Part shown: positions 1 to 6,768 of the stretch, piece by piece | How the letters are laid out: every line of letters starts with the position of its first letter | Position numbering within the stretch: the stretch's first letter is position 1 | Virus record (IMG/VR): IMGVR_UViG_3300020203_000106 | Location: 1-22,358 of that record | Length of the DNA: 22,358 nucleotides | Reading direction: 5' to 3' (one strand) | Origin: a virus | Program-made: the position numbers and the translations under genes | The notes under the pieces: generated by a model | Database searches by the model: none | The model's input: the letters and a program-made list of their open reading frames with translations, nothing else | What the model was told of the DNA's origin: nothing

Positions 1-12
1 GTACCAAGGCTA

Positions 13-42
13 TTGACATACAAACGAAAAGAACTGTAATAT
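13..42 (+). promoter_or_regulatory. Sigma70-like promoter ahead of the sliding-clamp gene
   Basis: A perfect -35 box TTGACA (13-18) is followed after 18 bases by TAATAT (37-42), which matches four of six bases of the -10 consensus. It lies about 30 bases before the first gene on the + strand and could drive the whole replication block as an early host-type promoter. This rests on sequence resemblance only. Confidence 0.5.
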
Positions 43-70
43 CAACAATCGCCATTCGGGAGAAAAAAAC

Positions 71-1027
71 ATGGCAAAACAAATTGACGGATTTAAACTA
101 GCCGCGCTGGCATCTGCAAAGCGTACTACGTTACCAGTCTTGAAGCAAGTGTTTGTCCGAGATGGATGGGCCAGAGCAACAAATATGGATATGGAAATTC
201 TCGCCCGCACAAATAAGGGGGATGGAATATACAATGCGCGCGGCGAAGAAATTCTCAATCCTGTATCATTCGATGATTACATTCACGTTTCGGAAGCGTT
301 CGAGAACATCGAAACTCACGAGATTGGAGATTTAGGCGCGTACCTGGTGCAGGTCGAGTCATCAATGTCAAGCGAAGAGATCCGTTATTATCTTCAGGGA
401 GTATATTGTGAATTTCAGGAGGGTAGCCTCAAATTTACTAGTACGGATGGCCACAGGCTAATGCACCTAAAGGTGCCTCATCCCGGTTTCGGCATGGTCG
501 AGCCTTTCATCTTGCCAAGCGAAACAGTGAAAACTATTTCTTCAATCAAGGGTGGAAACTGGATTATGCAGCGGGGAAAACTCTGGGTTCAGTTTACGGA
601 AACAAATAGCCGAACGATTGTTCGGTCGGTTTTAATTGACGGAACATTCCCCTGTTACACAAGGATATTGCCAGACGACGATACCGACAATTCGACACTC
701 TACGGTAACGCTAAATCCTGCCTGCCATTTATCAAAACGTGCACATCATATGGGTGGGATCGTAACAATCGAGTGAAATTAGACGGTAACAGTATTTCTG
801 TTGCTTCTGCCGAATTGGCAGACCTCAAATTAATCTGGCCCGTTACCGTCCCCAAGCCTTTTAGCATCTTGTTTAACGCTAAATATCTTCGAGACATGAT
901 CGAAACGGCGGCGCTTGAAAAGGATGGGGAGTTCGTAATCGCTATCAAAGACGCGCTTTCCCCGGCGAGGTTTAATTTTCCTAAATCTCCTGGCCTTGTC
1001 GGCGTGCTAGTGCCAAGGAGGTTTTGA
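71..1027 (+). CDS. dnaN: DnaN-like DNA polymerase sliding clamp (beta subunit homologue)
   Basis: This 318-residue protein resembles the bacterial beta clamp, the ring that holds DNA polymerase on its template. Visible landmarks are LPVL at 21-24 of domain I, RYYLQG at 105-110 (E. coli RYYLNG), TDGHRL at 125-130, DGTFPCYTRILP at 190-201 (E. coli DGRFPDYRRVLP), FNAKYL at 268-273 and a C-terminal VLVPRRF (E. coli VVMPMRL). It is shorter than the usual 365-380 residues, and most of the loss is in domain I (about 95 residues before domain II). A GGGAG ribosome site lies 8 bases before the ATG. It opens the replication block, so it probably replaces or competes with the host clamp. No polymerase is visible here, so its partner is unknown. 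The fold assignment is firm; the role is inferred. Confidence 0.85.
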   Translation: MAKQIDGFKLAALASAKRTTLPVLKQVFVRDGWARATNMDMEILARTNKGDGIYNARGEEILNPVSFDDYIHVSEAFENIETHEIGDLGAYLVQVESSMSSEEIRYYLQGVYCEFQEGSLKFTSTDGHRLMHLKVPHPGFGMVEPFILPSETVKTISSIKGGNWIMQRGKLWVQFTETNSRTIVRSVLIDGTFPCYTRILPDDDTDNSTLYGNAKSCLPFIKTCTSYGWDRNNRVKLDGNSISVASAELADLKLIWPVTVPKPFSILFNAKYLRDMIETAALEKDGEFVIAIKDALSPARFNFPKSPGLVGVLVPRRF

Positions 1028-1047
1028 CGTGACATTGGAGTAAACAA

Positions 1048-1512
1048 ATGAGTAATATCAAAGATAACGCAGAAGTTGAATACAACGCATGTGTTGGCGA
1101 CAGGGCCACTGTCAGCGGGAACGCGATTGTTGGAGGCCACGCAATCGTCAGCGGATACGCATGGATATGCGGCGAAGCACAGGTAAGAGGCTACGTAATG
1201 GTAAGCGGCCACGCATATATTGGCGGCAACGTGAGCCTGCGCGACAACGCTCACGTGTCGGGAACGGCCTCGGTTACTGAGCAAAAGCAGGTTGCTTGGG
1301 GCCGGTTCAAGGCTCGTTCGGGCACTTACATGCTCACTCTGTATATACAGGCAGGAGACTCAATCGGTTTTACTTGGGGTTGCCGCTCCAACGATAATCT
1401 GCGCCTCTATCTGGCACAGCGCCCGGATTACGCGGAACGTGGCCTGGATGTTGCACCGCTTGAGTTCCTCGCGGCTTTTGAAAAGGCAAACGGAATGGGA
1501 GTATACAAATGA
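1048..1512 (+). CDS. Left-handed beta-helix (hexapeptide-repeat) protein A
   Basis: Residues 4-77 of this 154-residue protein are about twelve imperfect hexapeptides of the type GNAxVx (for example GNAIVG, GHAIVS, GHAYIG). This is the signature of a left-handed parallel beta-helix of about four coils. Residues 78-154 are a separate domain with EQKQVAWGRF, IGFTWGCR, RPDYAERGL and a C-terminal FEKANGMG, shared with the next gene. There are no acyltransferase catalytic residues that I recognise, so enzyme activity is not implied. A TTGGAG site precedes the ATG. The stop overlaps the next start as ATGA, so the pair is probably co-translated. Its position between clamp and SSB points to an early intracellular role, such as a host-takeover or anti-defence protein, but that is speculation. 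Confidence 0.75.
   Translation: MSNIKDNAEVEYNACVGDRATVSGNAIVGGHAIVSGYAWICGEAQVRGYVMVSGHAYIGGNVSLRDNAHVSGTASVTEQKQVAWGRFKARSGTYMLTLYIQAGDSIGFTWGCRSNDNLRLYLAQRPDYAERGLDVAPLEFLAAFEKANGMGVYK
1421..1512 (+). repeat. First copy of a gene-end duplication (second copy 1954-2045)
   Basis: The last 92 bases of gene A match the last 92 bases of gene B (1954-2045) at 84 positions by hand count. Both copies include the ribosome-binding purine tract GGGAG and the ATGA overlap that starts the following gene. This shows that the two genes arose by tandem duplication, and that the downstream gene now sits behind a copied translation signal. Confidence 0.85.
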
Positions 1513-2045
1513 GTAATGTTACCGAGCGCGCAACGGTTGGCGGAAACGCAACGGTCAAAGACAAAGCTTGCGTCAGGGGCGACGCGACAGTCAGAGATTC
1601 CGCTGTTATTAGCGGCATCGCATATGTCGAGGGCTGCGCGACAGTCAGAGATTCCGCTGTTATTAGCGGCATCGCATATGTCGGCGAGCGCGCAACTGTA
1701 GGAGGATCGGCATGCATCACTGAGCGTGCCTCTATAACAGGATTTTCGAATGTAAGCGGCAATGTAAAGATTGGTGGCTCCGCGCGGGTCAGAGGCACGG
1801 CGGTAGTTTCCGAGCAAAAGCATGTCGCTTGGGAATATTTTCGAGGGCGCTCTGGCGTGTATACGCTGACGCTATTTATGCAGGCAAATAGTTCCATCGG
1901 GTTCGTATGGGGTTGCCGCCGTGGCGACGACCTGCGCGCATACTTTGCCGAGCGCCCGGACTATGCGGAACGTGGCCTGGAAGTTGCACCGCTAGAGTTC
2001 TTGGAGGCTTTTGAAAAGGCAAACGGAATGGGAGCATACAAATGA
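1509..2045 (+). CDS. Left-handed beta-helix (hexapeptide-repeat) protein B, paralogue of A
   Basis: This 178-residue protein has the same layout as its upstream neighbour: about sixteen hexapeptides (4-101), then the same C-terminal domain (102-178) with EQKHVAWEYF, GFVWGCRR, RPDYAERGL and FEKANGMG. The two genes are tandem duplicates; their last 92 bases agree at 84 positions by my count. Part of the length difference is an 18-residue repeat, RDSAVISGIAYV plus six residues occurring twice at 29-64, which is exactly one three-sided coil of such a helix. The shared C-terminal domain must matter, because it is better conserved than the helix. Translation starts by an ATGA overlap, with GGGAG 8 bases upstream inside gene A. 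The function is unknown. Confidence 0.75.
   Translation: MSNVTERATVGGNATVKDKACVRGDATVRDSAVISGIAYVEGCATVRDSAVISGIAYVGERATVGGSACITERASITGFSNVSGNVKIGGSARVRGTAVVSEQKHVAWEYFRGRSGVYTLTLFMQANSSIGFVWGCRRGDDLRAYFAERPDYAERGLEVAPLEFLEAFEKANGMGAYK
1583..1683 (+). repeat. 47-base perfect direct repeat, 54-base period
   Basis: Bases 1583-1629 recur identically at 1637-1683. The period of 54 bases equals 18 codons, three hexapeptides, or one full turn of the beta-helix encoded by the gene. Identity without silent differences suggests a very recent duplication, or ongoing slippage or recombination, that adds one coil without breaking frame. Confidence 0.9.
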
Positions 2046-2458
2046 AAAACCAAACAATTTATGAGCGCCTGTGTTCTGCAAAACGTGTTATTCCGCGCGC
2101 TCGCCCATTTTGGATTAGCGCATGGATCAACAAAATGAGATTTCGAGGCAAACATTACAGCAAGAGGAGTGAAAAAATGCAATACGGAACCGTTAACGGA
2201 AACGCATGTCGATCTCAATATAACGAAACGAATTTCATGCAAAGGTGGAATGAACGAGACGTTGGAATGTTTCTTGATTCTTTGAATTTTTCAAGGTGTG
2301 TCGGGTACAATCACTTGATTTTAGTGCAGATAGGTGATAGCTACTGCGCCCAAGCAGATTACAGCAAGAAAAATTGGCTGTCGCCAGACTTGATGCATTA
2401 CGCTGGCAGGGATATCGAGATTATGGCAAACGCAACAAAAGTGGAGCAATCAACATGA
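2042..2458 (+). CDS. Hypothetical protein, 138 residues (or 93 from an internal start)
   Basis: I do not recognise this protein. Two starts are credible. The ATG at 2042 overlaps the preceding stop as ATGA and has the duplicated GGGAG site. The ATG at 2177 has a better site, GAGGAG, 7 bases upstream. The 45 residues between them are strongly basic (many Lys/Arg) and differ in composition from the rest, so they may be a by-product of the upstream duplication. The 93-residue core begins MQYGTVNGNA, faintly like one hexapeptide, and contains WNERDVGMFLDSLNF and a later Tyr/Asp-rich stretch. There is no signal peptide or membrane segment. Its stop overlaps the start of the SSB gene, so it belongs to the same operon. 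Confidence 0.55.
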   Translation: MKNQTIYERLCSAKRVIPRARPFWISAWINKMRFRGKHYSKRSEKMQYGTVNGNACRSQYNETNFMQRWNERDVGMFLDSLNFSRCVGYNHLILVQIGDSYCAQADYSKKNWLSPDLMHYAGRDIEIMANATKVEQST

Positions 2459-2865
2459 ATAACTATACTGCAATCGGACGCCTGACGCGCGACACTGAGA
2501 CTCGTGCGGCGGGAGGCGGAAACGTCACGTCTATATCCATCGCTGTTAATACCCCTTGGAAAGATAAAAGCGGCGAATGGAAAGAATCAACGCTTTTCCT
2601 GAGAGTAACAGCATGGGGAAAATTGTCCGACAAGGCGTCAGCTTTGAAAAAGGGAGATTCCATCCTTGTCGCAGGAAACCTGGAGAGTAAATCATGGGTT
2701 ACTTCTAACGGGGAAAAAAAGGAAAGCATTGAACTAAAGGCACTGACAATCGAGTCAATCAATACGGTTACGCGCTCCGGCGCGGCTAATGACAACTGGA
2801 AAACCAAGGGCAAGAGTAAATCAGACACATCTTCCAGTGACCTGAACGACGATATCCCATTTTAA
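2455..2865 (+). CDS. ssb: Single-strand DNA-binding protein
   Basis: This 136-residue SSB coats single-stranded DNA during replication and recombination. The OB-fold begins MNNYTAIGRLTRDTE and continues through a WKES strand and VAGNLESKSW, as in bacterial SSBs. A flexible Ser/Lys/Asn-rich linker follows, and the protein ends in the acidic tip DDIPF. That tip is the known docking peptide through which bacterial SSB recruits repair and replication partners. The ATG at 2455 overlaps the previous stop (ATGA) and has GGAG 8 bases upstream. An upstream in-frame start would add 27 residues not found in SSBs. The intact tip suggests it can engage host SSB-binding proteins. Confidence 0.93.
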   Translation: MNNYTAIGRLTRDTETRAAGGGNVTSISIAVNTPWKDKSGEWKESTLFLRVTAWGKLSDKASALKKGDSILVAGNLESKSWVTSNGEKKESIELKALTIESINTVTRSGAANDNWKTKGKSKSDTSSSDLNDDIPF

Positions 2866-2883
2866 CCAGCGCGGGAGTGCAAA

Positions 2884-3126
2884 ATGAATAATGATGAAGC
2901 ACGGTTGCTTGCACACGAAGCGGGCGAGAAAATATCAGTGGCCGAAGCAAAGGCCATTGAAAACCTGATAGAAGTAATTGAGGACAAGGCGCTGGTAATC
3001 TACCTGTGCGAGACAATATGTGAGCATTACGGGTGGTTTCAGGACGCCGACGCGGAACACCTGGAGTATACTGGTGACATTCTGCAACAGTGCGCGCTTA
3101 TATCTTTGGGGTCACTCAAGCCATGA
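2884..3126 (+). CDS. Small acidic hypothetical protein
   Basis: This is an 80-residue, Glu/Asp-rich and probably all-helical protein (MNNDEARLLAHEAGEKIS, then a long helix of the pattern AKAIENLIEVIEDKAL). It has three Cys residues (56, 60 and 70) but no recognisable metal-binding pattern. A GGGAG site lies a few bases before the ATG. Its stop overlaps the next start (ATGA at 3123-3126), so it is translationally coupled to the exonuclease. It may be a small partner or regulator of its neighbours; the sequence does not say. Confidence 0.65.
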   Translation: MNNDEARLLAHEAGEKISVAEAKAIENLIEVIEDKALVIYLCETICEHYGWFQDADAEHLEYTGDILQQCALISLGSLKP

Positions 3127-3962
3127 TCGATCCAATGGAAGCGTTTACAATGTCCGAGGCTGACAAGGCTCGGCGTCGGCTGAGTTTTGGAGGCTCGGAC
3201 GCAAACTCCCTCATGTCTGGAAAACCTGAGTACGTGCATGATATGTGGCTGGAAAAACGTTCCATGAGCGTCAAGGCAGACGCGCCAACTATAAATATGT
3301 TAATGGGTAACGCAACTGAAGCGCTAAATGCGGCGTGGTACAGCAAGCGCAGTGGTGATATCGTTACAGATCAACAGGGATTCGTTCGCGCGGAAAACCT
3401 TGGTTATCCGGCGCACGCTACTCTTGACGGTTTGTGCATGGGAGGAAAAGCAATCTGGGAAGCAAAACATACTGGCGGGTTTGATTTCGGAACTCGCGCC
3501 AAACGGACTGTGGAAACCGTTGCCGCAAATTACAACCCACAGTTGCAACACAATATGTTCGTGTGCGGAAAAATTCTATCAGTTATCAGCGTGTTTTTCG
3601 ACAATAACGCACATGAATATATGGTGGTGGAGGCCGATCCATTTTATCAGGCGGAACTAAGGGAGGCGGAAAGGGATTTCTGGAACTGTGTTGAATCTGG
3701 TGCACGACCTTGCACATTCGAGCAAATTCAGACTGACACGAAAGAAAAAGTTACAAAATTTCGTGAGGTTGATATGAGCGGCAACAACACGTGGGGTTAT
3801 GCGGCGAGGGATTATCTCGCAAACAAACAATCGAGCGAATTGTTCGCTGACTCGGTAGCGTCACTTAAATCATGCATGGAGGAGGACGTTAACGTGGCGC
3901 GAGGCCACGGTGTGATAATTAAACGTGACAAGCGCGGAGCGCTGAGCGTACGCGAGGCGTAA
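3123..3962 (+). CDS. YqaJ-type viral recombinase exonuclease
   Basis: This 279-residue protein of the YqaJ/lambda-exonuclease family (PD-(D/E)XK nuclease fold) is expected to degrade one strand of duplex ends and expose single strands for annealing. Visible motifs are FGGSDA at 22-27, MGNATE at 61-66, the catalytic Asp in ATLDG (Asp102), the E-x-K pair in WEAK (Glu113, Lys115), and NPQLQHNM at 138-145, the typical final helix. The ATG at 3123 overlaps the previous stop. An alternative ATG at 3150, giving MSEADKARRR, has a better-spaced GGAAG site and loses only nine residues. It is followed by a helicase and an ERF protein, the usual partners in phage exonuclease/annealing recombination. Confidence 0.85.
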   Translation: MIDPMEAFTMSEADKARRRLSFGGSDANSLMSGKPEYVHDMWLEKRSMSVKADAPTINMLMGNATEALNAAWYSKRSGDIVTDQQGFVRAENLGYPAHATLDGLCMGGKAIWEAKHTGGFDFGTRAKRTVETVAANYNPQLQHNMFVCGKILSVISVFFDNNAHEYMVVEADPFYQAELREAERDFWNCVESGARPCTFEQIQTDTKEKVTKFREVDMSGNNTWGYAARDYLANKQSSELFADSVASLKSCMEEDVNVARGHGVIIKRDKRGALSVREA

Positions 3963-3967
3963 AGGAT

Positions 3968-5476
3968 ATGAGCATCACACTTAGGCCGCACCAACTGGCG
4001 GCGAAGAAAGAAGTTTACGACGAATTGGACGTTGGCGGCAAGCGGATCATTGTGCAGGCGCCATGTGGATTCGGAAAAACGGCCCTGGCTGGCTCGGTCA
4101 TTCTCGATAAACTGAAGGAAAGAAAACGTTCTATATTCACGGCACCTGCGCTTTCGCTTATAGACCAGACAGTTGAGAGATTCCACGAGTACGGAATACG
4201 CGACATTGGAGTACTTCAGGCTAATCACCCCATGACGGCGCCGCATCGGCCGGTTCAGGTGTGCTCGATCCAGACACTATTGAGGCGGCGCGTTCCGGCA
4301 GCCGACATAGTTTTTATTGACGAAGCGCACATGCAGTTCGATTTCGTCTATCATTGGATGAATAAACCGGAATGGCAGGATACCACATTTATCGGGATGA
4401 CAGCGACGCCGTGGGCAAGGGGAATGGGAAAACATTGGAAAAAACTAATCGTCGCGGGGCGAATTGGTGAAATGGTGGATGGAGGCTGGCTGAAGCCCTT
4501 GAGATATTATGCGCCGATCACGATTGACACGACCGGTGTTAAAATGATCGCAGGCGACTACCACGAGGGTCAATTATCCGAAGCTTCATGCAAGACGACT
4601 ATCCTTGCTGATACAGTTAAACAATGGCTGGAACGCGCAGTTGACAGGCCAACAATTGCGTTTTGTGTGGATCGAGCGCACGCTAGGCACATGCAGGCGA
4701 GGTTTCAGGCGTGCGGAGTCGCGTGCGAATATATCGACGCTAACACCGAAGCGGGCGAGCGTGTGGCAATCGGTAAGCTATTGGAAAGCGGATCATCAAA
4801 GGTTTGCGTTTCGGTTGGGTGTCTCATCGCTGGCCTGGATTGGACGTTCGTTTCCTGCATATTGTTTGCCCGAAAAACAAAGTCAAAAATGCTTTGGGTT
4901 CAGGGTATTGGCAGGGGTATGCGCCTACACCCGGGACAGGAAGATTTGCTACTCCTCGACTGTGCGGGAAATTCAGAACTCGGACATCCATATGATATCC
5001 ATTACGATGTAATGGATGATGGCAGCCTGACTGCAAAAGAACTTAAGGAAAAAGAAAAGAAAAAGGTTCAGGAACCCAAGGAGTGTAAAAAATGCGGGGC
5101 CATGCGCCAGCCTCAAATAAAAGCCTGTCCTGTATGCGGACATGTTCCTATGCCCCCGCCATCGGTCAATGAAGAAGATGCGGATTTAAGGGAAGTCAGG
5201 CGCAGCGGAATTTCTCCTTCTCTCTCCAAACAGGCAAAGATGAACCTTGCAAACAAGGAAGAAATGCAGGATTGGCACTCATCGTTTCTTGCGATCCGAG
5301 ACCAAAGAGGGTATAAGGAGGGATGGGCAGCGGTGCAATTCAAGGAAAGGTTTGGAGACTGGCCAAACAAGTTTGGCCTGCATAATGCAGCGCTCGATTA
5401 CCCAACACCAAATGTTTCATCATGGGTCACTAGTCGAATGATAAAGTTTGCTAAATCAAAAAGAAGGAACGGATAA
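3968..5476 (+). CDS. SF2 (DEAH-type) helicase with C-terminal zinc ribbon
   Basis: This 502-residue superfamily 2 ATPase resembles the phage ATP-dependent helicases of the RecG/Rad25-like group. Motifs in order are Walker A APCGFGKT (31-38), DEAH (118-121), TATPW (145-149), and motif VI QGIGRGMR (312-319). Four cysteines (373, 376, 387, 390) spaced CxxC and CxxC form a zinc ribbon. A conserved-looking C-terminal domain contains RGYKEGWAAVQFKERFGDWP. It probably unwinds or remodels DNA in phage replication or recombination. AAGGAT lies just before the ATG, and the stop overlaps the next ATG (TAATG). It sits between exonuclease and annealing protein, which supports a recombination role. Confidence 0.85.
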   Translation: MSITLRPHQLAAKKEVYDELDVGGKRIIVQAPCGFGKTALAGSVILDKLKERKRSIFTAPALSLIDQTVERFHEYGIRDIGVLQANHPMTAPHRPVQVCSIQTLLRRRVPAADIVFIDEAHMQFDFVYHWMNKPEWQDTTFIGMTATPWARGMGKHWKKLIVAGRIGEMVDGGWLKPLRYYAPITIDTTGVKMIAGDYHEGQLSEASCKTTILADTVKQWLERAVDRPTIAFCVDRAHARHMQARFQACGVACEYIDANTEAGERVAIGKLLESGSSKVCVSVGCLIAGLDWTFVSCILFARKTKSKMLWVQGIGRGMRLHPGQEDLLLLDCAGNSELGHPYDIHYDVMDDGSLTAKELKEKEKKKVQEPKECKKCGAMRQPQIKACPVCGHVPMPPPSVNEEDADLREVRRSGISPSLSKQAKMNLANKEEMQDWHSSFLAIRDQRGYKEGWAAVQFKERFGDWPNKFGLHNAALDYPTPNVSSWVTSRMIKFAKSKRRNG

Positions 5477-6213
5477 TGTCAGTACTATTCACGTCAATGC
5501 CTCCCAATATCGCTGCTGCAGTTGTAGCAGTAGCGTCCAAGGTGACCTCTGTATCAAAGGACAACTCGAACGAACACGGCAGATATATGTTCGCTTCCGT
5601 AGACCAGTTTTACGCTTTGGTAGGGCCCCTTATGGCGGACGCTAACCTGTTCATCCTGGCGGACCTTGTTCGTTCAGAAGTGATACGGTCTGATAAAGCG
5701 GGTCAACTTAACGTTGAATTTAATCTTTACCTGGTTCATGCCAGCGGGGAAATGTTTGGACCGATCACACGAGAAGTTACCGTAGTGGCTGCTGGACCAC
5801 AGGCTTACGCAAGCGCAGAGTCGTTTGTGACCAAGTACTTTATGCGTAACCTGTTCAAAGTACCGACAGGAGACAAGGATGATGATGCGGACGATCAGAC
5901 AAAAGACATTCTGTTAGATTCGAAAACCATGCCGAAGAAGGCAAAGGGTGAATCAAAAAGCGAAGTATCAGTAGCTAACAATGACGCAGTTTTGCACTTT
6001 GTAGAGATTGTGAATAAATTCCTTGACACTGAACCAAGCGCAGCCTCAATGTTTACATATGAGGGAGCGCCTGAAGTCAATGACAGGTTCAAGAAAATAC
6101 GAACTGACAAGTATTCTGCCACTCCGGTTGTTAGCGCCCTGCTCGCTCGGATAAATGCAATATACGCCTCTGAGGCAGTAGAGACGGATAATGAAACCGA
6201 ACACGACGATTGA
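5476..6213 (+). CDS. erf: ERF-family single-strand annealing protein
   Basis: This 245-residue recombinase of the ERF family (P22 Erf) pairs complementary single strands, for example when circularising or repairing phage DNA. The hallmark region is present: YMFASVDQFYALVGPLMA near 37-54, and GPQAYASAESFVTKYFMRNL leading to FKVPTGDKDDDADD at 107-140. Beyond 145 the protein is Lys/Glu-rich and then carries a less conserved C-terminal domain. ERF proteins normally act with an exonuclease and SSB, and both are encoded just upstream. The start codon overlaps the helicase stop by one base, so the two are coupled. Confidence 0.85.
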   Translation: MSVLFTSMPPNIAAAVVAVASKVTSVSKDNSNEHGRYMFASVDQFYALVGPLMADANLFILADLVRSEVIRSDKAGQLNVEFNLYLVHASGEMFGPITREVTVVAAGPQAYASAESFVTKYFMRNLFKVPTGDKDDDADDQTKDILLDSKTMPKKAKGESKSEVSVANNDAVLHFVEIVNKFLDTEPSAASMFTYEGAPEVNDRFKKIRTDKYSATPVVSALLARINAIYASEAVETDNETEHDD

Positions 6214-6220
6214 CTGACAT

Positions 6221-6252
6221 AGGCGGCGGCGCAATAGTGCACCGTCGCCTTT
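6221..6252 (+). terminator. GC-rich hairpin after the ERF gene (weak terminator or leader structure)
   Basis: AGGCGGCGG (6221-6229) can pair with CCGTCGCCT (6242-6250) over nine positions with one G-T wobble. A GCA/TGC pair extends the stem inside. Only three T follow (TTTAC), so it would be a weak intrinsic terminator. It may equally set an expression step between the recombination genes and those that follow, or stabilise the mRNA 3' end. Confidence 0.4.
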
Positions 6253-6271
6253 ACACCATATGGAGAAACGA

Positions 6272-6442
6272 ATGAAAAGTTTGCTTTTAAAAATTTCGTT
6301 GGATTATATTTTTCCACCAATTCCAGTCAGGCGTTTCGATTGGTGTGCAACCCTGGAAGATCATCAAGAGGGCGATCCCAAGGGATGGGGTAGAACACGA
6401 TATGAGGCGGTTCAAGACCTTATGGACAACCTGGATGAATAA
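6272..6442 (+). CDS. Small hypothetical phage protein
   Basis: This 56-residue protein begins MKSLLLKISLDY and contains FDWCATLEDHQEGDPKGWG followed by RTRYEAVQDLMDNLDE. The pattern DW-A--ED----GDP-G-G-T--EA--DL recurs in small phage proteins of unknown function, so it is likely a real gene. I chose the ATG at 6272 because GGAGA lies 5 bases upstream; the ATG at 6260 would overlap that site and add only four residues. It stands alone between the hairpin and the next small gene. Confidence 0.6.
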   Translation: MKSLLLKISLDYIFPPIPVRRFDWCATLEDHQEGDPKGWGRTRYEAVQDLMDNLDE

Positions 6443-6533
6443 CGTATTCCACACCTCTCAATAAGATGCGCATAGGATTTATTGATTTCTGTTGAAGTTA
6501 TCAGTACTGTACGCAAACAGTTTGGCTTACAGT

Positions 6534-6749
6534 ATGATGAACGACGATCCAATCAAGGACACTATGGACACAATCGCGGTTGCGTCCGGCCTCGCTGTTT
6601 TCCTGCAATGGCTACCGGCCCTTGTCGGCGTTCTAACCATTGTTTACACTCTATGGAGACTCGCTGCAGGGTTAGACCATAGAAAACGTGAAGGACTATG
6701 GCCATTCGCACCATTCGGTAGCGGTGGTCCTGGAAAACCAGAAGCCTGA
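6534..6749 (+). CDS. Small membrane protein (unknown; holin-like size)
   Basis: This is a 71-residue protein with a short acidic N-terminus (MMNDDPIKDT), an amphipathic stretch, then a hydrophobic segment around 25-44 (QWLPALVGVLTIVYTLWRL). A basic loop (DHRKREG) and a Pro/Gly-rich tail follow. Small one-membrane-segment phage proteins of this kind are often annotated as putative holins, but the lysis genes here are elsewhere on the other strand. The start is uncertain: there is no clear ribosome site before 6534, and an in-frame TTG at 6492 would add 14 residues. About 90 bases before it hold no gene that I can see. It precedes the phosphoesterase by 19 bases. Confidence 0.5.
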   Translation: MMNDDPIKDTMDTIAVASGLAVFLQWLPALVGVLTIVYTLWRLAAGLDHRKREGLWPFAPFGSGGPGKPEA

Positions 6750-6768
6750 ACAAAGCGCGGAGAGTCGA

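Noticed and set aside
700-1284. Open frame of 194 codons on the - strand
   Set aside because: It is opposite the clamp end and the hexapeptide repeats, whose regular codons leave the antisense frame open. It has no ribosome site or family pattern.
1583-1683. CRISPR-like repeats
   Set aside because: There are only two copies, the spacer is seven bases, and the repeat is coding and in frame with the helix period.
1370-1897. Open frame of 175 codons on the - strand with repeats
   Set aside because: The repeats are simply the complement of the beta-helix repeats; the + strand product has a sensible fold and this one does not.
6492-6749. TTG start at 6492 for the small membrane protein
   Set aside because: It has no ribosome site, and the added residues look unrelated to the acidic N-terminus; the ATG at 6534 is preferred with low certainty.
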